The notes under the pieces are model-generated. The model saw only the letters and a program-made list of their open reading frames with translations. It did no database searches and had not been told where the DNA came from. From the NCBI GenBank assembly GCA_022561215.1, contig JADFRQ010000002.1, forward strand, positions 69,594-121,303: DNA of 51,710 nucleotides, in the 5' to 3' direction. The translations under genes and the position numbers were made by a program. The stretch's first letter is position 1, and each line of letters begins with the position of its first letter. The DNA comes from Chloroflexota bacterium (GTDB lineage Bacteria > Chloroflexota > Anaerolineae > Anaerolineales > E44-bin32). Of the stretch, positions 1-9,090 are shown in pieces.

Positions 1-1711
1 TTTGTCCGTCCAAGTTCATTTCAATGACAAATATTTGCTCATGTTGGCGAATGAAGTCCTCTACCTCTTCCGTAAACGGCAGTGCACGAATTCGAAGATA
101 ATCAGTTGGTATTCCGTCAACGGCCAGCTGGTCACGCGCTTCCAGCATTGTGGGATCTGTTGATCCGAAGGCGATGAGGCCAATATGTGCATTCTCTTGC
201 CGCTGCAATAACGGCTTGGGGACATATTGCCTGGCGGTCTCGTGTTTTCTATTTAGACGCTCCATATTCTTCAGCCAATCATCGGGTCTTTCACTATAGA
301 CCGCATTTTCATCATGCCCCGTCCCTCGTGCAAACCAGGGGGAAAGTGGGTGCTCATTTCCAGGAAGAGTCCGATAGGTAATACCGTCGCCGTCCACATC
401 CCGGTAGCGAGCAAATTCACCAAGTTTCTCAAGATCCTTTTCGCTGAGCACCTTGCCGCGGTCCATATCTTGATCGGGGTATTGAAAAGCCTCCGACATC
501 CAGAGGTTCATCCCCAAATCAAGGTCGCTCAAAATGAATACCGGGGTTTGTAATCGCTCGGCGATATCAAATCCTCGCCAGCCAAATTCGAAACATTCCT
601 GGATGTTTCCCGGCAAGAGGATAATGTGCTTGATGTCCCCATGGCCCAAGAAGCGAACAAAGCGCAAGTCACCCTGCGCGGTTCGGGTCGGTAATCCTGT
701 GCTGGGGCCCATTCTTTGTACATCCCATATCACAATGGGAATTTCGGCATGAAATGCCAATCCTGTAAATTCGGCCATGAGGCTTATTCCCGGGCCTGAG
801 GTCGAGGTCATTGCTCTCGCGCCGGCCCATCCTGCGCCAACGGCCATCCCTATGGCCGCCATCTCATCTTCTGCCTGGATAATCACATAATTGGATTTCC
901 CCGATTCTTTATCTATTCGAAGCTTTGGCAAATATTCCTTAAGGGCATCAGCGAGGCTCGAAGCAGGGGTGATGGGGTACCATGCGGCAAAGGTTACTCC
1001 CCCATAGATCGCTCCGAGCGCGCCAGCCGTGTTGCCATCGATGAGAATTTTATTTTCGGTTTGGCTATCGCGCTTTACAAAGTAAGGGTCTTCTTTCGTT
1101 AAATTGTCCTGCGCCCACCTGCCTGCTTTCTCGATCATTTTCATATTCACGTTGACCGGACCTTCTTTTCCTCGAAAATGGGTCATCAGGGCACCGCGAA
1201 TTTCCTCGAACTCAATGCCGAGCATCTGAGCCACGATTCCTACATAACCCATATTGGCGATATAGACTCGCAGGTTTTTGGGAGGAGCAACATCTTTCAC
1301 GAGCTGTTTAATGGGCATCGGATAATAAGTAATGTCATCGCGTACCTTCGGCAATGGATAATCATCGGCGTAAAAACACGCGCCGCCGGAAGCGAGTTTG
1401 TGATGATCCTCGGCAAACGTTGCCAGGTTCATTGCAATGAGTATTTCCACACTCTCGCGGCGCGCGGTGTAGCCATCTGCGCTCACTCGAATGGTAAACC
1501 AGGTAGGCAACCCCTGAATGTTGGAGGGAAAGAGGTTTTTTCCACTAACAGGCAGCCCCATGCGAAATAGAGCGCGAATAATTGCCAGATTTGATGTTTG
1601 ACTACCAGAACCATTTACTGTAGCGACAACCATAGAAAAATCGTTGCTAACCGGCTTTTGATGGGTTTGTTTCGCCACCAATTGCTGCGAGACGATCACG
1701 CCTTCAGTCAT
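1..1711 (-). CDS. korA: 2-oxoacid:ferredoxin oxidoreductase, fused gamma-alpha subunit (C-terminus beyond window)
   Basis: About 570 residues are visible and the frame runs off the left edge, so the stop codon is missing. The family oxidatively decarboxylates 2-oxoacids to acyl-CoA with TPP and ferredoxin in the cytoplasm. The N-terminal ~200 residues look like the gamma domain (VNGSGSQTSN near the start). The alpha part carries TSTSGPG near residue 300 and RMGPSTGLPT near residue 335, both typical of the pyrimidine-binding alpha subunit. The visible end (FVIEMNLDGQ) matches the conserved tail, so only a few dozen residues are likely missing. The ATG at 1711 overlaps the TGA of the upstream GntR gene (ATGA), implying translational coupling. 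A beta subunit would be expected just left of the window. 2-oxoglutarate is the likeliest substrate, but other 2-oxoacids cannot be excluded. Confidence 0.9.
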   Translation of the reverse strand, partial: MTEGVIVSQQLVAKQTHQKPVSNDFSMVVATVNGSGSQTSNLAIIRALFRMGLPVSGKNLFPSNIQGLPTWFTIRVSADGYTARRESVEILIAMNLATFAEDHHKLASGGACFYADDYPLPKVRDDITYYPMPIKQLVKDVAPPKNLRVYIANMGYVGIVAQMLGIEFEEIRGALMTHFRGKEGPVNVNMKMIEKAGRWAQDNLTKEDPYFVKRDSQTENKILIDGNTAGALGAIYGGVTFAAWYPITPASSLADALKEYLPKLRIDKESGKSNYVIIQAEDEMAAIGMAVGAGWAGARAMTSTSGPGISLMAEFTGLAFHAEIPIVIWDVQRMGPSTGLPTRTAQGDLRFVRFLGHGDIKHIILLPGNIQECFEFGWRGFDIAERLQTPVFILSDLDLGMNLWMSEAFQYPDQDMDRGKVLSEKDLEKLGEFARYRDVDGDGITYRTLPGNEHPLSPWFARGTGHDENAVYSERPDDWLKNMERLNRKHETARQYVPKPLLQRQENAHIGLIAFGSTDPTMLEARDQLAVDGIPTDYLRIRALPFTEEVEDFIRQHEQIFVIEMNLDGQ

Positions 1712-2463
1712 TTATTTTCACTCCCGACTCGTTGTTCGCGTATGGAGATAGTTTCTTTTTCACTCGACGGAGGGTAGACACCAGCAATTATTGGCCTGTT
1801 TTGAAGCAAATTTGTGTGTTCAATTAGGGCCTTGTGTCCCTTATCCAGATCGCCATCAATAATCGCTTGCACCATTTCTGTGTGGTAGGTCCAGACCGCC
1901 TGCAAATAGGCATAATCCTCGTAGACATTGAGCCCTACAGTTTCGTATGCCTCCCAATAGGCTTCCAAAATGCCGGTGACAAATGTATTCTCGAGGCGCG
2001 AGTAAATACTCAAGTGAAGCTGGCGATGCTCCTGGTGCGGAATTTGAATTGGCCGGCCGCGCAATTTTTTCCACGCTTGTTCACAGAGCTTTTGCAGGTT
2101 TTGAATGTCTTCCGGCTGAAGAAGTGTCACGGCTTCGTTCCAAAACGAGGCTTCTACATAATTGCGCAATTCCCCGAACTGGTGGAAATAGTTTGTATCG
2201 AGTGCCAGCGCAAAAAGAAGGCTTGTGCGCAGCATTGGGTAAAATGTGTAACGCAGCGTGCGGATACCTGTCTTGGGACGTATCTCGACAATACCCATCT
2301 GGCGCGCAATCTCAAGCTGTTCGCGTAGCTTGCCTGTACTTATGCCCAGAGTCTTGGCCAATTCTTGGATCGCAGGCAATCGGGTTCCCGGTTGATAGGC
2401 TTCTTGGACAAGATAGGAAAGAAAATCAGAGCGTAGACCGTTCGGTGCATTGCTTAAAAGCAT
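1708..2463 (-). CDS. GntR/FadR-type transcriptional regulator
   Basis: This is a GntR-family DNA-binding protein with an N-terminal winged helix (AIQELAKTLGISTGKLREQLEIARQ, given here in part; key motif LAKTLGIS) and an all-helical FCD-like effector domain after about residue 90. An open frame extends to an ATG at 2487. I choose the ATG at 2463 because a GAGGG sits 4 nt before it, while the upstream ATG lies inside an inverted repeat. The gene ends in a 4-base ATGA overlap with korA, so it probably controls the oxidoreductase operon in response to a carboxylic acid, as many FCD regulators do. That role is inferred from position only. Confidence 0.85.
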   Translation of the reverse strand: MLLSNAPNGLRSDFLSYLVQEAYQPGTRLPAIQELAKTLGISTGKLREQLEIARQMGIVEIRPKTGIRTLRYTFYPMLRTSLLFALALDTNYFHQFGELRNYVEASFWNEAVTLLQPEDIQNLQKLCEQAWKKLRGRPIQIPHQEHRQLHLSIYSRLENTFVTGILEAYWEAYETVGLNVYEDYAYLQAVWTYHTEMVQAIIDGDLDKGHKALIEHTNLLQNRPIIAGVYPPSSEKETISIREQRVGSENK

Positions 2464-2485
2464 AAAACCCTCATTCATTCTATTC

Positions 2486-2501
2486 ATCTAATCAATTAGA
2501 T
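2486..2501. promoter_or_regulatory. Inverted repeat, candidate GntR operator
   Basis: A dyad ATCTAAT-CA-ATTAGAT lies immediately upstream of the preferred GntR start codon. On the minus strand a TATACT -10-like hexamer sits at 2514-2509, so the dyad would cover the transcription start. The placement fits autoregulation of the gntR-korA operon. No clear -35 was found. Confidence 0.5.
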
Positions 2502-2554
2502 AACTAAAGTATATCACTTCATCATGGCTGCGGACATCGCTGTTGATCACCATC

Positions 2555-2563
2555 TGGTAAAAT
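2555..2563 (+). promoter_or_regulatory. Extended -10 promoter for a nearly leaderless transcript
   Basis: TGG followed by TAAAAT (2558-2563) forms an extended -10 element 6 nt before the ATG at 2570. No Shine-Dalgarno sequence or good -35 is present, which suggests a leaderless mRNA. Confidence 0.45.
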
Positions 2564-2569
2564 CCTGCC

Positions 2570-3223
2570 ATGCCGTTTCTTTTGAAAAAATCTTGGCTGC
2601 GATGGCCGCTTATCGCCATCGTTTTCCTGCTATTGCTCGCCTTGCCACGAAAAATACTGACATGGCGTTATGCTGACAAGATTTTTCAACTTGAAGAAGC
2701 TCCTTCTCGATCGGTCGCCATCGTATTCGGAGCGGGATTAAGAAGAGATGGACGACCATCCGCAGTGCTCGCCGACCGTGTCAAAATAGCGGCGAAGCTT
2801 TACTTGGAAGACAAAGTGCCTCTGATTTTGGTCAGCGGATCCGTACGCCCTCCCACCTACAACGAACCAGAAGCGATGCGCGAATTGGCAATTGAGCTTG
2901 GGGTTGCTGCTGAAGATATTCTGCTTGATCCCCGTGGATCGCGAACCTACGACACTTGTCTGCATGCCAAAGAGGAATTCGGACTGGATAATGTCATCCT
3001 TGTTACGCAGGGATTTCATCTTCCGCGAGCATTAAGCATTTGTGATGCGCTGGGGATTAATGCCGTGGGCATAACTGCGGATCTGCGCGAGTACTCGGCT
3101 GGGGCGTATCGTTTTTGGAACCTCCGAGAATATCCGGCAACGTTAATTGCGATCTGGGATACCTATATCGCAAGACCGATTCCATTCCATTTCATTCAGA
3201 TCGACCGAAATCCGCTTCCCTAG
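2570..3223 (+). CDS. SanA/YdcF-like membrane-anchored protein (DUF218 family)
   Basis: A 217-residue protein with one N-terminal membrane segment at residues 11-28 and a DUF218 domain from about residue 48. The domain has AIVFGAGLRRDGRPS, the acidic NEPEAM segment, and ILVTQGFHLPRA near residue 145. SanA and ElyC homologues affect envelope integrity and peptidoglycan or lipid-carrier homeostasis, but their biochemistry is unsettled. The anchor suggests the domain faces outside. The start codon lies 6 nt after an extended -10 element and has no Shine-Dalgarno sequence. The gene is 9 nt before the HD-domain gene, so the two are probably co-transcribed. Confidence 0.85.
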   Translation: MPFLLKKSWLRWPLIAIVFLLLLALPRKILTWRYADKIFQLEEAPSRSVAIVFGAGLRRDGRPSAVLADRVKIAAKLYLEDKVPLILVSGSVRPPTYNEPEAMRELAIELGVAAEDILLDPRGSRTYDTCLHAKEEFGLDNVILVTQGFHLPRALSICDALGINAVGITADLREYSAGAYRFWNLREYPATLIAIWDTYIARPIPFHFIQIDRNPLP

Positions 3224-3232
3224 GAACATCTC

Positions 3233-3814
3233 ATGAATCGTGAAACTGCTTTCGAAATCGTGGAGGAATTCGTACACAATCAGAATCTTGTGCGCCATAT
3301 GTTGGCCGTTGAAGCCGGGATGGAGGATTATGCTGCTCGCTTTAACGAGAACTCGCAACAATGGGGAATCGCTGGATTGCTGCATGATTTCGATTGGGAA
3401 ATTCACCCCACCCTGGATTCTCATCCCCAGGATGGGGCAGCCCTGCTCCGCGAGCGCGGCGTGCCAGATGAAATCATTCACTGCATCCTTAGCCACGCAA
3501 ATCACAGCGGCGTGCCACGTGATACGACGATGGCGAAAGCACTATTTGCATGTGATGAAATTACCGGGTTGATCACCGCCGTTGCCCTTGTCCGCCCCTC
3601 AAAATCCATCCATGACGTAAAGATTAAATCCATTCGGAAAAAATGGAAGGACAAGCGCTTCGCTGCTAACGTCCACCGCGAAGATATTCAACAAGGGGCC
3701 GTCGAATTAGGAGTTGAGCTATGGGAACACGTTGAGCGGGTTCTGCACTCCATGCAGCGTATTGCCCCTGATCTTGGCCTGGATGGCCAGAGCGCATCTC
3801 CCCAAGAATCTTGA
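3233..3814 (+). CDS. HD-domain hydrolase
   Basis: A 193-residue soluble protein of the HD phosphohydrolase superfamily. Metal-ligand candidates are visible in order: His22, the His51-Asp52 doublet (LLHDFDWE), His64, and His88/His91 (LSHANHSG), with CDEITG near residue 112. Short stand-alone HD proteins like this usually hydrolyse nucleotide phosphomonoesters or are uncharacterised, and I cannot name a substrate. A TAGGAA element precedes the ATG. It starts 9 nt after the SanA-like gene. Confidence 0.85.
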   Translation: MNRETAFEIVEEFVHNQNLVRHMLAVEAGMEDYAARFNENSQQWGIAGLLHDFDWEIHPTLDSHPQDGAALLRERGVPDEIIHCILSHANHSGVPRDTTMAKALFACDEITGLITAVALVRPSKSIHDVKIKSIRKKWKDKRFAANVHREDIQQGAVELGVELWEHVERVLHSMQRIAPDLGLDGQSASPQES

Positions 3815-3836
3815 ATCCTTACCCGATAATGGAGGC

Positions 3837-3865
3837 TTGGGGATCATCCTCGTGGCTGGTATAAT
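3837..3865 (+). promoter_or_regulatory. Sigma70-type promoter for the LysM gene
   Basis: TTGGGG (3837-3842), a 17-bp spacer, and TATAAT (3860-3865) preceded by TGG (extended -10). Transcription would start near 3872, 26 nt before the chosen start codon. Confidence 0.65.
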
Positions 3866-3897
3866 GCCTCCGCTTTCTCCCAAGAGGAATGAATTTA

Positions 3898-5034
3898 ATG
3901 TCAGATGAAGGGCTAGAGGCTCCAAAATCAGAGAGCCGGATCTGTCCGACATGCGGGACTAAGAATTCTGAACACGCACAACGTTGTGTTGTATGCGCTA
4001 CGGAACTTCGCGCAGCTGACACAAAACTTTCCACCTCCCGAACGCAAATTACGCTATCACTTCCCCTCGCAATCGTGCTGCTCGCTGCGTTTGCATTGTT
4101 ATCGGCTGGGCTGACATTTGCAGCAACACGAGCGATGGTAGTCGGTGAACAAGTGACCCCGACGGCCACAATAACCATCACACCCACCTTAACTTTGACT
4201 TCAGCCCCGACTTTTACGCAACCCCCTGAACCGACCTTCACAGCCCTTCCGCCCATTGAATACACCATTGCCGACGGCGATACCTGCGCCGGATTGGCCT
4301 TCTTTTACGACGTTTCCGTTCGTTCCTTAATTGAGCTCAACAATTTGGGGGTTGAATGTCTTCTCGCAGTGGGCACCAGAATCATGATTCCTCAACCGAC
4401 TCCCACGGCCACCGCCTTGCCCACGGCGACACTATCCGCCGCCGAGGCCACCGACGCGGCATGTGAGAAGGTCAGTTACACGGTAAAAGCCGACGACGTG
4501 TTGAGTGCAATTGCAGAGAATTACGTGGTATCGATGCAGGGAATAAAGGAGTACAACGGGATGGTATCGGATATCGTCTTCGAGGGGCAGTTACTGATCA
4601 TCCCCTTGTGCGAACGAATAAATTTTGGGCCAACCGCAACACCCACTCTACCACCCCCTCATCCAGCACCCAACCTTCTCCTTCCCCAAGATGGGGCGCC
4701 CTTCTCACTTGCCGACGAGACAGTCTCTTTGCAATGGGCTTCGGTCGGCCAGCTTCGAGAAAACGAATATTATCAGGTAATTGTTGAGGACATTACGGAG
4801 GGATCGGGTCGCCGACGCATCGAAGAATACGTCACGGATACTAAGTTTATTGTGCCCAGAAGTTTTCGTCCAAATGAAGCCAATGCGCACGTAATGCGCT
4901 GGTGGATCACTTCAGTGCGCCTGGTGGGAACCACGGCTTCTGGCGAAGCACAGTATCAGAATGCGGGTTCAGCAAGCGCGAGACGTAGCTTCACCTGGTC
5001 TGGAGCCACCCCACAGTTCACACCAACTCCGTAA
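3898..5034 (+). CDS. Zinc-ribbon, single-pass membrane protein with two LysM domains
   Basis: The N-terminus has a zinc-ribbon-like CPTC-x12-CVVC pattern, then one membrane segment (about residues 55-80), a Thr/Pro-rich linker, and two LysM-like modules (about residues 120-165 and 190-240) joined by another Pro/Thr linker. A beta-rich C-terminal region follows. LysM domains bind glycan such as peptidoglycan. The topology puts the ribbon in the cytoplasm and the LysM part outside. An ATG at 3889 abuts GAGGA; the ATG at 3898 has GAGGA at 9 nt, so I use the latter. This ribbon-TM-LysM architecture is common in Anaerolineae, but its function is unknown. It converges on mdh. Confidence 0.85.
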   Translation: MSDEGLEAPKSESRICPTCGTKNSEHAQRCVVCATELRAADTKLSTSRTQITLSLPLAIVLLAAFALLSAGLTFAATRAMVVGEQVTPTATITITPTLTLTSAPTFTQPPEPTFTALPPIEYTIADGDTCAGLAFFYDVSVRSLIELNNLGVECLLAVGTRIMIPQPTPTATALPTATLSAAEATDAACEKVSYTVKADDVLSAIAENYVVSMQGIKEYNGMVSDIVFEGQLLIIPLCERINFGPTATPTLPPPHPAPNLLLPQDGAPFSLADETVSLQWASVGQLRENEYYQVIVEDITEGSGRRRIEEYVTDTKFIVPRSFRPNEANAHVMRWWITSVRLVGTTASGEAQYQNAGSASARRSFTWSGATPQFTPTP

Positions 5035-5064
5035 AAAGAGGGTCCGAAATCAAAAGTTTTTCGA

Positions 5065-5997
5065 TCAATCCAATGCAATGGGCAGCGCTTCTATAACCTC
5101 GCGCACGTGGGCAGCGGATTTATCCAAGGCAGTCTGCTCATCTTCGTTCAACGTATATTGAATGATCTTTTCGACCCCTGTTCGTCCCAACTGAACCGGG
5201 ACTCCGAAATATATCCCGGCTTGGCCATATTCGCCTTCCAGGAATGCTGAAGCAGGCAATATCCTATGGCGGTTAAGAAGAATAGCTTCGATCATTTGCG
5301 TCAAGGCCGCGGCAGGAGCATAGAATGCACTTCCGGTTTTTAACAAACCAACGATTTCTCCCCCGCCTTTACGGGTGCGTTCGACGATTGCACCCAAGCG
5401 CGCCTCAGGAAGGATCGTAGTTAGCGGTATCCCTGCAACATTGGAATGGCGCGTCAGCGGCACCATATCATCCCCATGCCCGCCCAGTACGTAGCAGTTA
5501 ATATTCTGCACACTCACGTTTAGTTCCATCGCAACAAATGCCCGCATACGCGCCGAATCTAGAATTCCTGCCTGGCCGATCACTCGGCTTTTATCCAATC
5601 CGCTTAACTTCATCGCCAGGTAGGTCATCGCATCCAGAGGATTCGTGAGAATGATCAGGATCGCATCGGGTGAGGCAGCTAACGCTTTACCCACAGATTC
5701 TTTGACAATCGCACTGTTGGCGGCGAGCAAATCATCTCGGCTCATGCCTGGTTTGCGCGGGAGCCCTGCTGTAATAACAACAATATCAGAACCGACCGTA
5801 TCGGCGTAATCATTGGTGCCCGAGATGCGCGTATCGGACCCGATGACCGGCATCGCCTGCGTGAGATCGAGTGCTTTCCCCTGCGGCATTCCCTCAACAA
5901 TATCCACCAACACGATATCGGCAATATTTCGCTCCGCTAGCCAATGAGCTGTGGTTGCCCCCGTTTGCCCAGCGCCAATGATTGTGACCCTTGCCAT
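5065..5997 (-). CDS. mdh: Malate dehydrogenase (NAD, LDH-like type)
   Basis: A 310-residue enzyme for NAD-dependent interconversion of malate and oxaloacetate in the TCA cycle. The Rossmann motif is G8-A-G-Q-T-G13. The substrate-specificity region [13 protein letters not shown] carries the Arg expected in malate rather than lactate dehydrogenases. The catalytic histidine is in [10 protein letters not shown] near residue 175. The frame is open up to 6051, but the ATG at 5997 has GGGAGA 5 nt upstream and gives the normal family length and N-terminus. It lies 67 nt after selD on the same strand and may share its transcript. Confidence 0.95.
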   Translation of the reverse strand: MARVTIIGAGQTGATTAHWLAERNIADIVLVDIVEGMPQGKALDLTQAMPVIGSDTRISGTNDYADTVGSDIVVITAGLPRKPGMSRDDLLAANSAIVKESVGKALAASPDAILIILTNPLDAMTYLAMKLSGLDKSRVIGQAGILDSARMRAFVAMELNVSVQNINCYVLGGHGDDMVPLTRHSNVAGIPLTTILPEARLGAIVERTRKGGGEIVGLLKTGSAFYAPAAALTQMIEAILLNRHRILPASAFLEGEYGQAGIYFGVPVQLGRTGVEKIIQYTLNEDEQTALDKSAAHVREVIEALPIALD

Positions 5998-6064
5998 TCG
6001 TTCTCCCTTCCATTTTTTTAAATTGAATGAGGATATTGGGTATCCGCGCACCCTATGTTATATC

Positions 6065-7213
6065 TCACAAAAACTTTATTTCGTCATTATGAAACTCGAT
6101 GGAGCCTTTGGAAGCATGCGCTTTCTCAAGGACTCGAATTTGCTCGCCATCATCCACATCACCGATTGGCCAGACGGGAATACTTAAGGAGCTCGCTCTT
6201 GCAGAGAAGTCATCCCACATATTTCTCGGAACCATCAGCAAAAGCCCCCCCGATGTTTGCGCATCGAAGAGCAACATTCTGGAAATGCGGTCGACGGCAT
6301 CTTCAAATTGGATTTTCGCGCGATAGTACTTCATGTTGTTGGCACTTCCCCCTGGAAAATGTCCCGCCTGTGCATAGGCATAGGCATTTCGCAGAAAGGG
6401 GATCGATTTCAAATTAAAGCTCAATCCAACACTCGATGCCTCGGCAATCTCGGAGGCGTGGCCCAGGATTCCGAATCCCGTAACATCGGTTGCCGCCCGA
6501 ATATCGAATTCTCTGGCCAGGTCAGAGGCCCGGTTATTAAGGGAAGCCATCCATTTAACAACATCCACAATATCCTTCTGCGAAGATTTACCCGCGCGTA
6601 TTGCGGTAGTCGTCACGCCGGTGCCCAACGGTTTTGTCAGCACAATCAGATCCCCACTACGCGCAGAAGCTTTGGTCATCATCTTGTCTTTATCGACCAA
6701 ACCGATTGCAACTAAACCATATTTTGGTTCGCGATCCTGAATAGTATGGCCGCCAGCGATAACTGCCCCTGCCTCCCGTACTTTTTCTGCACCACCTCGA
6801 ATAATATCCTCGATAATACTTATCGGCAGATCATTGGGCATCGCCGCAATATTGAGCGCGAAGAGCGGCTTGGCTCCCATCGCATAGAGATCAGAGAGCG
6901 CGTTGGCGGCGGCAATACACCCGTAGTCGTAGGCATCATCAACGATGGGGGTGAAAAAATCAGTGGTCACAACCAGGGCTTGTCTGTCATTAATGTCCCA
7001 AACCGCGGCGTCATCCGGCGCGTCAAGACCCACCAAGAGGTCGGGGAAATCTCGCGCTGGAAATATCTCTTTGATCGGGCGCAGAACCTGCGCCAGCGTC
7101 TCCGGATTTATCTTAGAAGCTCAACCAGCGCAAGATGAAAGCGTCGTCAACCTGATCTCACGGCCAGAGGTGGCGCGCGTTTTGTCTTGCTTTAGCTCCT
7201 TCGCATTTGGCAT
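6065..7213 (-). CDS. selD: Selenide, water dikinase SelD, a selenoprotein (Sec31 by UGA)
   Basis: SelD makes selenophosphate from selenide and ATP, the selenium donor for Sec-tRNA. A conventional reading starts late at a valine codon near 7036 and lacks the active site. Reading through a single in-frame TGA at 7123-7121 extends the frame to an ATG at 7213 with GGAGG 8 nt upstream and a consensus promoter. The restored N-terminus has R-L-T-T-L-S-S-C-A-G-Sec-A-S-K-I, matching the family active site: Sec31 replaces the catalytic Cys and Lys34 is the conserved lysine three residues later. The product is 382 residues; the ATP-binding AIR-synthase-like core (PDDAAVW, TTDFFTPIVDD, GGHTIQDREP) follows. 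A SECIS-like hairpin lies at 7094-7078. selA and selB are not in the window. Confidence 0.9.
7078..7094 (-). promoter_or_regulatory. Bacterial SECIS-like hairpin in selD
   Basis: On the minus strand GGCGCAG-GUU-CUGCGCC forms a perfect 7-bp stem with a GUU loop. The loop is 34-36 nt after the UGA and begins with G then U, as expected of bacterial SECIS apical loops. It lies within the selD reading frame. Confidence 0.7.
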
Positions 7214-7238
7214 TGCGTCGACCTCCAAGCAGCCATTG

Positions 7239-7267
7239 ATTGTAGGATCTTGATTTGGGGGTGTCAA
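7239..7267 (-). promoter_or_regulatory. Consensus promoter of selD
   Basis: TTGACA (7267-7262), 17-bp spacer, TACAAT (7244-7239) on the minus strand, followed 25 nt later by the ATG at 7213. This independently supports the upstream selD start. Confidence 0.75.
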
Positions 7268-7507
7268 TCATAATTAAGATCAACATCCACTTGAACCCAC
7301 TGGAAGTCCTATTGATACATCAGCCGCATAGGCTGCATGTAAGAGATTGTAAAGCATCTGACTGATGTTGCAGATATTTCATAATCAATGGGATTGTGAA
7401 TTGGATATTCCTGATCTACAATAACTTTATCAGCCGTCCCCTATGGTTAAACAACCAAATTGATTGTGATCCTCCACTGCATAATTCGAGGCTCTCTAGG
7501 TGCTTGC

Positions 7508-9055
7508 ATGACACATATTCGACAGCTTCCACTATGGAAAATTCTTGCCCCAGCTTTAATTTTAATCCTCTTGCTCCTACTCCCCTCTTCAGCCGCGGCG
7601 CATGGTGGCGGGGAAAGAGAACCGGCTTCACTCGCCGGCCCGCTCGCAATTGGCCTTCTTATTTTCGGGTTGGCAGTAATCGCCGCTGTGGGGATGATCC
7701 TCTATTCACGCAGGACTGAACCAGCACCAAGCGAGAAATCATCCCAGTTTGAAAAGCTAACTGGCCCCCGCGGTTATGTTGGGAAAATGCGCCTCTTCAG
7801 CCGCAATGCGCGTTTGTACATGATCCACGTCGTCGGTATGGACGTAATCTATGGGACGTGGGAGGTGATATTTAATCTTTATCTCTTGGAAATTGGATTC
7901 GATATTGCCTATATCGGGACACGGATTCTAATTCGTGCACTCGCCAGCGCGGCCGCGGCGATTCCCGCTGGAATAATCTCCGACAGAATCGGACGAAAAA
8001 TTTCATTCCTTGCTGGTGATGGGCTTGGGGCAATAATGGCGCTCGTGTCGATCTCAACCGCAAATCCAACCCTGATCTTATTCGCAGCGGCGATCAGTGG
8101 TATTTTCGGAGCGTTGCATAATGTCGCGGAGCCGGCATTTATGGCAGAAAATTCCGAAAATTACGAACGCGTGCACTTGTTTAGCGTTTCCGGTGGTACA
8201 CGCACAGCAGCCGCCATTATCGGCGCGTCTCTTGCCGGATTAGTGCCTCTTACCCTCGCAAGCGCGGAGGACTCATCGCTTGTCGAAATTTATCGGCTCG
8301 TTGTTTATCTTGGGATCATGGGCTGGTTCGCTTCGCTCATTCCTGCGATTATGCTGAAGCGCACATCCCTCCCCTTGCAAACTTCCGTTTCGAAGCGGAC
8401 TGGTCTTTTTGCAAACATCGAACATCCGCAAATCATCTGGCGCCTGACGGCCCCAGAGGTGATTCTGGGATTTGGAGCAGGATTTGCGATCCCCTTAATG
8501 AATGTCTTCTTCCATCAAAGTATAAACAGCCCCGAAGTAGAAATTGGAGCGACTTTCGCCGCCGGACAAGCATTTCTAGTGGTAGCGACATTCCTCGCGC
8601 CCATAATCGCGGTTCGATTGGGAAAAATCAGATCCATCGCATTTACGCGTGCCGCTTCGATTCCATTTATCCTTCTTCTTGCCTTGTCAACCGACATTGG
8701 CTCTGAAATTGGTTCCGTTTTTTCGCTTGCTGCATTCGCTTACATCGCGCGCATTACGATGATGAATATGGCTTCACCCGTTCGTTCTGCGTTTGGCATG
8801 GAAATCCTTAGCCCTCAAGAACGCGGCACTCAGGTGGGGATACAACTTGCGCTTGCATCGCTGGTTTCCGGAGTGGCAACCTTTCTTGGCGCGCGCATGA
8901 TGGACGCTGGCGACTTTCGAACACCCTTTTTTCTTATGGCAATTTTTTACAGCATATCAAGTTTCTTGTTTTGGCGTTTTTTCAAGGGGCGCGAAGAGGA
9001 ACTCATTCAGGAAGTCCCAATCTCAAAGCCCAAAGTCGTTCGCGGAGGAGATTAA
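7508..9055 (+). CDS. MFS transporter with N-terminal signal-like extension
   Basis: A 515-residue major facilitator protein. Residues 1-32 resemble a signal peptide (hydrophobic run LAPALILILLLLL, then SSAAAHGGGE). A further membrane segment at about 40-62 ends in YSRR, and a canonical MFS core starts near residue 95. The core shows the loop motif GIISDRIGRK and a second-half counterpart is weak. About 12 helices follow the extension, giving 13-14 in total. Substrate is not deducible. The frame is open from 7460, but the ATG at 7508 gives the cleaner hydrophobic N-terminus. It is divergent from selD. Confidence 0.8.
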   Translation: MTHIRQLPLWKILAPALILILLLLLPSSAAAHGGGEREPASLAGPLAIGLLIFGLAVIAAVGMILYSRRTEPAPSEKSSQFEKLTGPRGYVGKMRLFSRNARLYMIHVVGMDVIYGTWEVIFNLYLLEIGFDIAYIGTRILIRALASAAAAIPAGIISDRIGRKISFLAGDGLGAIMALVSISTANPTLILFAAAISGIFGALHNVAEPAFMAENSENYERVHLFSVSGGTRTAAAIIGASLAGLVPLTLASAEDSSLVEIYRLVVYLGIMGWFASLIPAIMLKRTSLPLQTSVSKRTGLFANIEHPQIIWRLTAPEVILGFGAGFAIPLMNVFFHQSINSPEVEIGATFAAGQAFLVVATFLAPIIAVRLGKIRSIAFTRAASIPFILLLALSTDIGSEIGSVFSLAAFAYIARITMMNMASPVRSAFGMEILSPQERGTQVGIQLALASLVSGVATFLGARMMDAGDFRTPFFLMAIFYSISSFLFWRFFKGREEELIQEVPISKPKVVRGGD

Positions 9056-9058
9056 GGG

Positions 9059-9090
9059 GCGAAGGTGCCTTCGCTAGTCTAGCGTTTATT
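9059..9090 (+). terminator. Weak terminator after the MFS gene
   Basis: A short stem GCGAAGG-TG-CCTTCGC is followed by a second small stem CGCTA-GTC-TAGCG and then TTTATT. The loops are tight and the T tract is short, so this is tentative. Confidence 0.35.

Noticed and set aside
187-1570. Several plus-strand open frames across the korA region
   Set aside because: They are antisense to a clear korA reading frame and have no ribosome sites or family motifs.
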